Assembly (NCBI RefSeq): GCF_963676685.1
Contig: NC_092349.1
Location: forward strand, 34,888,293 to 34,952,292
Source of the DNA: Mytilus edulis
Lineage: Eukaryota > Mollusca > Bivalvia > Mytilida > Mytilidae
Direction: 5' to 3'
Length of the DNA: 64,000 bases
A program made the translations under genes and the position numbers. Within the stretch, counting starts at the first letter, position 1; the number at the start of each line of letters is the position of its first letter. The notes beneath the pieces were generated by a model that had not been told where the DNA came from, did not search any database, and worked only from the letters and a program-made list of their open reading frames with translations. Shown here piece after piece: positions 58,712-64,000 of this stretch.

Positions 58712-58757
58712 ACGTTTTCGTTAAAACTTCATTTTACCCAAGCTCCTTAAAAGACGA

Positions 58758-58763
58758 AATAAA
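58758..58763 (+). terminator. Candidate polyadenylation signal of paralog 5
   Basis: AATAAA, 47 bases after the stop. The matching place in paralog 4 lacks the hexamer. Confidence 0.4.
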
Positions 58764-58874
58764 AGTTTGGGGATAATTTGTATCGATTTGATGACACGTT
58801 TTGAAGTTAATCTTAAAGTTGGATTATTTAGGCTTATATGGAAAGGTTTTATAGATATTAGTTTTTCGTATCAC

Positions 58875-59020
58875 TTATATAAAAAGAAGATGTGGTGTTC
58901 TTGCCAATGTGACAACTCTTCAAAAGAGACAAAACGTCACAAAAAATAACAATTATTTGTCAGCGTATGGCCTTCAACAATGAGCAAAGCCCATACTACA
59001 TAGTAAGCTATTAAAGTCGA
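58875..59020 (+). repeat. Repeat family R2 fragment
   Basis: AAAAAGAAGATGTGGTGTTC, TTGCCAATGTGACAACTCTT, ATGGCCTTCAACAATGAGCA and CCCATACTACATAGTAAGCT. Confidence 0.75.
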
Positions 59021-59606
59021 AAACATTTTTAATAAACACCCATATTCTGTAAATATCACATCTCATTATAATTATAATTTGCTATACCTTCTGTTACAAC
59101 TAAAGTCCTATATAAAGAGACATGCTTACTTTCATTGTCTTCATTCGTTTTGAGTTCCAACAATTGTGGCGCTGGAGTAAACAAACAAACAAATACAGAA
59201 AGTTTACTAAATAAATTCTTCTGAAAAGGGTCAATAAAAGGGAGTTCATGCACCAACCACCAATGTCTGAAATCAGAAGTGCATACATCAAAGTTCAGTT
59301 ACAAAGGTCCTTTTACTTTAAAACAAACCAGAAAAATTTTCAAAATCAAAAGCAAGTCTACATTCATCAATCCTGTCAACACTATTTTGTTTGATTCATG
59401 CATACTAGTGCTAGTACATTTTATTCTAAAAAATGTCTTCTAAAAGACATTCAAATTATTGTAAAACAAAGGAAATGGGGTATCCATCCACGGCACAAAA
59501 CCAGTACATGCACAGTTAAAAATCACACACACAAAGCAAACGAACTGACCTATTACAAGTCTCTTAAGTTTCTTGTAAATCAAGTCAAACAAACTCTAGC
59601 TCTTCA

Positions 59607-59735
59607 ACTTCGTACTTTAGTTGGCCTTTTTAACATTTTTTTTATAGTGTCACTGATGAGTCTTTTGTAAACGAAACACATGTCTGGCGCAAATATAAAA
59701 TTTCAATTCTGGTATCTGTGATGAGTTTATTTATA
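59607..59735 (+). repeat. Repeat R1
   Basis: CTTCGTACTTTAGTTGGCCT, GTGTCACTGATGAGTCTTTT, AACGAAACACATGTCTGGCG, AAATATAAAATTTCAATTCT and TGATGAGTTTATTT. Confidence 0.8.
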
Positions 59736-59739
59736 TTCG

Positions 59740-60420
59740 GCTTATTAGTTTGAATGTCCATCTGGTATCTTTCGTCTTTCTTTGATTATGTTTATGGTAC
59801 AGCATGTGAAAAAGTTACTTTATCCAAAACACACATATAATATTGTGAAAAAATCAATCCAGGCATACATGAGCTTTCCACTGTTGTTCCTACTGTTGAG
59901 TAAAAATGAAGATGTGGTTTGATTGTAAATGAGACAACACAAGATCCCAAATGACACAGAAATTAACAACTATATGTCCACTTTAAGTCATTGGGTTAAA
60001 GTTATATGATGTGATTAACACTGAGACTGTAATCGGTGGATAACATTATTTATGAAGTATACCAGTCAAACAGAAAAAGTAAAAATAATGTTATGACCAG
60101 AAACAAGTGTTGCATAAATGTTTTGCAAAATTCCAACTACTTCACTACTGGTGCATCAGCAGTTATATAGTTCTGACAGCATTTAGCTCAATGCCAGGAA
60201 GAGGGAGATTTTAACAATTCACTTTGTGTGTACTGTAAAGACACACAAAATTTCTCTTGATCATTGTGAGCATGTGTGACTGTGAGCAGGAATGACCAAG
60301 TGGACAATCTATAATTTCATTTCAATTTTCATTTGTATCAATTTTTGTTGTTGAGAGAAAAAAAAAATTTGCTATTTTCAGGGTACCAACAATATGTCAT
60401 GTATGTCAGGGTTTCATAAC
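59740..60420. other. Mixed short repeat fragments
   Basis: 59,745-59,790 matches R4 in complement (TTGAATGTCCATCTGGTATC). 59,905-59,990 matches R2 (GAAGATGTGGTTTGATTG, ATGAGACAAC). The rest is unassigned. Confidence 0.5.
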
Positions 60421-60424
60421 TTAT

Positions 60425-60660
60425 TCTTTATAAAGAGTAAAATCACAAAAATACTGAACTTCGAGGAAAATTCAAAACAGAAAGTCCCTAATCAAATGGC
60501 AAAATCAAATGATAAAACACATCAATCGAATGGATAACAACTGTCATATTCCTCACTTGGTACAGGCATTTTCAAATGTAGAAAGTGGTGGTTTAAACCT
60601 GGTTTTATGGCTAGCTAAACCTCTCACTTGTATGTGTCAGATCAAATTCCATTATATTGA
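60425..60660 (+). repeat. Repeat family R3
   Basis: AAATCACAAAAATACTGAAC, AGTCCCTAATCAAATGGCAA, CACTTGGTACAGGCATTTTC and GCTAGCTAAACCTCTCACTT. Confidence 0.8.
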
Positions 60661-60679
60661 CAACAAAGTAACTTTTGGT

Positions 60680-62358
60680 TGCCTTAACTGTGAAATCAAC
60701 GAAAATTAGTGTCCACAAATCTTAATAACTCCAAAATAACATGTTATCACGGTTAAGTTACCTTTAAATTTGATGATGAACCAGTTTATTAAACTCTGTG
60801 TACCTACTCCAGTCCTTCATTTGTTTTCAAATTACACCAACAAAAACAAGGAATAAGGATTTTTCATATTTTATTTTGCCTCTTGATTAAAGGCAAGAAT
60901 ATAAATTATTTCTTTTGATATGTCAGATAGGATGACAATGATATTTTATATACAATGAAAAATATACAATAATATATACATATCATAAACAAATAATTAT
61001 ATATACAAAATGATAAATAAATGCTACCGAAAATGTACATCACTGTTTTGATTATTTTTGGAATGGCAAAATTATACATTAATAAAGTAAATGGAATGTG
61101 TTTGAAATATTTTATATGCACAATTGTATATTTATATGAGATTCAATTATTCAAAAACCTGTATACGTAAAGAGACAGATCTTCCAGAACTCATTATATA
61201 TATGTTCTATATGTAAATAATAAAAGTAATTCTTAACTTGATTAAAATCTTTTTCAAAAATTTGTGAACATTAAATATGTCATAAACTGTTACAAACTTT
61301 CTATATTGATGCAATTACTCATACAACCGTTCCTTATCCCTTGTCAGTGTGTTGGTAGTAAATGTGTTGAATTGTAAATTTTCCAAACCATTATTTTGTG
61401 ACGTACATATGTTAATATTTGTAAAATAGTTTTTATTAGCGGAAATCTATAACATATTACTGTTCTACGAAATACTGTATGTAAAGATCTTAAGTTAAAA
61501 ATAGACCTACAAAACCCAAGCCCAAATGAGAACAGATTAAATATGAGCTACATGATTTCTTTTTACTTGGTTCTTTCAAATGTTTCTTCAGAGAAATACA
61601 GAAAATTGTAAACTTGATTCTATTCTAAATTCAACATAAGGTATCTTAAAGGTTTTGAAATATCTTTTTCACCATAAATTAATGAGTTCAATTAGTTCCA
61701 TATTAAAATGACCTGTTAGATTTGAAATTCTAAATTTAAATAGGCTAAATGAAATGAAATGAAAATCTAATATAGATAATAAATCCTTTTCTGTTCATGT
61801 AAATCAAATGAAGAAAGAAATATTATTTTTAAATTGCACATCTGTTATAAAAATGGATAGTAACGTATTGCTTATATTAAGGTTTATCGATTCAATATGA
61901 CATAAATCACAAACAGTTTTTTCAGAGCACAAAAATATGACTCCTTCTCACCTGAAAAAAACATCAGGTTTGGGAAAAAAGGATTAAGATTTTGGGAGTT
62001 CATCTAACTGAAATAAGTAAACAAAATGTATCAAATTAATTTTACCTTGATTTATAAAAATATTTGAATATACATAATGTTCCATTTTGCTTCTATGGGG
62101 GATTTTCACTCTGTCAAATTTACTAAAAAAAGGAAAAAGGGCCAGACTTAGTTTTCATTAATGTATTTACGTTATTCAAAAAGTATATATGCATAATGTT
62201 TGATCCATTTTATTAAATTTAAACCAAATTTTGTTTATTTTGCAAGAACTTAAAAAATATATGAGAGAATCTTTCAGGAACTCTTTTACACAGTCAAGCT
62301 GAAAATTGAAACGTAAAAGGCTTGAAATACATGAACTATAAAAATTTAAAACATCCCA
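60680..62358 (-). other. AT-rich region downstream of the partial - strand gene, probable 3' UTR and flank
   Basis: This stretch is unusually free of the dispersed repeats seen elsewhere and has no convincing ORF. Directly downstream of the stop at 62359 on the - strand, it is best read as a long 3' UTR followed by flank. Several TTTATT hexamers (AATAAA on the - strand) occur, for example near 60788, 60872 and 61429, so the cleavage site cannot be fixed from sequence alone. Confidence 0.35.
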
Positions 62359-64000
62359 TTAACATTTTGAAGATTGCATCACTTGCTGTGGCCTACTGGA
62401 CTGAGGTCTTTGCTGTCCAGAATAAAGCATTTGTATATGGTTGGATGATTGTGATGTTAAATTGTTCGGCCGTTTGTTGAATGTCGTACCATTAAAATTA
62501 GGAATTGAGCCATTGTTCATGTTATTTGTCGACTGTAAATTACTTTGAGGCTGAGAAGACATATGATTAAATGCACTTTGACCAAAAGTTGATAAATTTC
62601 TACCGTTTCCTATTGACTGAGGAGAAAAACTTGTTCCCTGTTTAATAAAAGTCGTTCCACTAAATCCAGTCATGTTTGCATTGCTGTTAGGATAATAATT
62701 TGGCATATTTCCATTCGTATTGCTATAGTTTGGAATAGTCCCAGTACTGGCTCTAAAATTAGAATTATCAGCACTATTTCCTGTCAAATTTGGAACACTT
62801 CCATTTAAAACTTGTTCTTGTGTTAATGTTCCATTAATCATAAGAGGATTTGGCACGCCACCATTGATCACTGGTTCCCATTTCACAGAATCATTTCCAG
62901 CGGAATTTTGATTTTGTTTTGGCACTGTTTTGTTGGCATAAGGTGATGGCGTTCGACTGTGAAATCCCTGATAAATATTTCTACTCCTACTTAAGGGACT
63001 AACATATCCATCTACTGGACTAATATCATGCAATGACCGACTATGATTAGAGGAATCTAAATCACTTGGTTCAGAGTCGGAAAAACTGACCCGTTTTCTC
63101 GGTTTTTTACCCCTTGGTCGAGGATTGTTTGGTGAACCGTTTAAAATAGATTTTGTTTTCCTCTGATTATTGACATCAGAGAAAGAGGAAGTACTACTTA
63201 ACGAACTATTCGAACATCTTTTTTCAAATAATGCATTCTGGGAACTGTCACTGTCTACATTGTACCATGAGCTATGTGCAAGCCCTGTTCTGATTCTAAT
63301 ATCATTATCAGAACCTGATGTTGCCGGGCTTTGCCTACGTCCATTTGTAAACTGTTCTGGGGAATGAATATTTGCTGCTATATTTGGTGACATTCCTTTA
63401 CGTGAGCGATGAATCACTGTTTGGACGGAGGATCCTGTGGAGTAAACACTACTTAAACTAGCACTACTTTCTGGACGACTACTGTTCAAGAGAAGATTTC
63501 CTTTTTGTGGAGGTTTAAAAGAACTAAAAGTTGAATTTGAATCTCCAGATTTCAATATTTTGACACCTTTGCGGTTAGAGGAAGTAGTAATTGTATATGA
63601 TAAATCATCTTCAAAATCATAAGATTCTGACTTCTCTTGTTCTGATAATGGTTTGTTTGTTTGCACTGAATTATTCCCTGAATTCTGATTGGATAATTTT
63701 AATTTTTGAAAATTTTCTGATCGATTCTGTGACGGTTTCGGTTTAGCAGGTATAGGAGGAGGCATTTTTACCCCTCGTTGAGGAACAGGTGGTTTTATTT
63801 TTTCTGAAGAGTTTTGAGTATTTGGTACAGAACCACCTGACATTAACTGCTGAACTGCTTTAAAGTTGGATGAGTTTCCTCCTGAAGACAAAGAATTGAA
63901 AAACTTTGTTCTTTGTTGAAAAGATTCTTTTTGAGATACTGCAATACTTTGAGATTGTACTTCCTCTAAAGCAGCATGTTCAGGGCCGACGTCTGCTAAC
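62359..64000 (-). CDS. C-terminal exon of a large disordered proline-rich protein (partial)
   Basis: Reading leftward, the frame is open from the window edge to TAA at 62359-62361, about 546 residues. No start is visible: the apparent start at 63891 is a TTG inside the frame, and the reading continues upstream as FQQRTKFFNSL. So this is the end of a gene that continues outside the window. The protein is rich in Ser, Asn, Gln and Pro with little hydrophobic structure. Near the visible N-terminus lie two class II SH3-ligand motifs (PPVPQR and PPIPAK). A basic patch, KKPRKRVSFSDSEPSD, contains a KRVSF match to the PP1 RVxF docking motif. The C-terminal third repeats a short motif of the form G-[SGTN]-[VIM]-P-N about six times. 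I do not recognise the family; a cytoskeletal or signalling scaffold is a guess. Confidence 0.8.
   Translation of the reverse strand, partial: LADVGPEHAALEEVQSQSIAVSQKESFQQRTKFFNSLSSGGNSSNFKAVQQLMSGGSVPNTQNSSEKIKPPVPQRGVKMPPPIPAKPKPSQNRSENFQKLKLSNQNSGNNSVQTNKPLSEQEKSESYDFEDDLSYTITTSSNRKGVKILKSGDSNSTFSSFKPPQKGNLLLNSSRPESSASLSSVYSTGSSVQTVIHRSRKGMSPNIAANIHSPEQFTNGRRQSPATSGSDNDIRIRTGLAHSSWYNVDSDSSQNALFEKRCSNSSLSSTSSFSDVNNQRKTKSILNGSPNNPRPRGKKPRKRVSFSDSEPSDLDSSNHSRSLHDISPVDGYVSPLSRSRNIYQGFHSRTPSPYANKTVPKQNQNSAGNDSVKWEPVINGGVPNPLMINGTLTQEQVLNGSVPNLTGNSADNSNFRASTGTIPNYSNTNGNMPNYYPNSNANMTGFSGTTFIKQGTSFSPQSIGNGRNLSTFGQSAFNHMSSQPQSNLQSTNNMNNGSIPNFNGTTFNKRPNNLTSQSSNHIQMLYSGQQRPQSSRPQQVMQSSKC

Noticed and set aside
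1-64000. CRISPR arrays, bacterial operons or ribosome binding sites
   Set aside because: None seen. Splice sites, poly(A) signals and repeat content show an animal genome.

Overview
The window is AT-rich animal DNA. It holds a few long uninterrupted coding exons in a sea of dispersed repeats, with no operons. The repeat families (notably one with core GACGAAACGCGCGTCTGGCG) and a tandem set of RING-less B-box proteins with a C-terminal propeller point to a bivalve mollusc, most likely a mytilid mussel. That assignment rests on recognition, not on a search.

Layout. (1) Five B-box/coiled-coil paralogs lie on the + strand at about 4.6, 25.2, 35.7, 49.3 and 57.0 kb. Three look intact (563-568 aa). 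One (25.2 kb) stops before the propeller. One (57.0 kb) carries two frameshifting deletions. Each coding region sits in one exon just after a good 3' splice site. A conserved non-coding block ending in a splice donor lies upstream of the last three genes (33.1, 47.0, 52.3 kb) and, more diverged, at 15.0 kb. It is probably the ancestral promoter plus 5' UTR exon. The 47-51 kb and 52-59 kb stretches look like a tandem segmental duplication. (2) At the right edge, on the - strand, is the last exon of a large disordered, proline-rich protein with SH3-ligand and PP1-docking-like motifs. It is open through the window end.

(3) Mobile DNA fills the rest: a Ginger-like integrase DNA transposon remnant with TGTTACAGG termini (7.3-8.9 kb); a second TG...CA element with a 4-bp target duplication inside the intron of the 35.7-kb gene (33.6-35.2 kb); a 4.1-kb element with about 0.67-kb inverted arms of subrepeats around a decayed ORF of an unassigned family (40.5-44.6 kb); a 482-bp miniature LTR retrotransposon whose LTRs contain tRNA-like pol III A and B boxes at tRNA spacing (20.0-20.5 kb); a Penelope-like GIY-YIG fragment (38.4-39.3 kb); a MITE (55.3 kb); satellites, microsatellites and at least eight dispersed repeat families.

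The B-box proteins may be cytoplasmic innate-immune or regulatory adaptors, by analogy with expanded bivalve TRIM-like families. Lacking a RING, they are unlikely to be E3 ligases on their own. The best candidates for something undescribed are the miniature LTR element with pol III boxes, the 4.1-kb long-TIR element and its protein family, and the cysteine-rich C-terminal tails seen in all three TIR elements.
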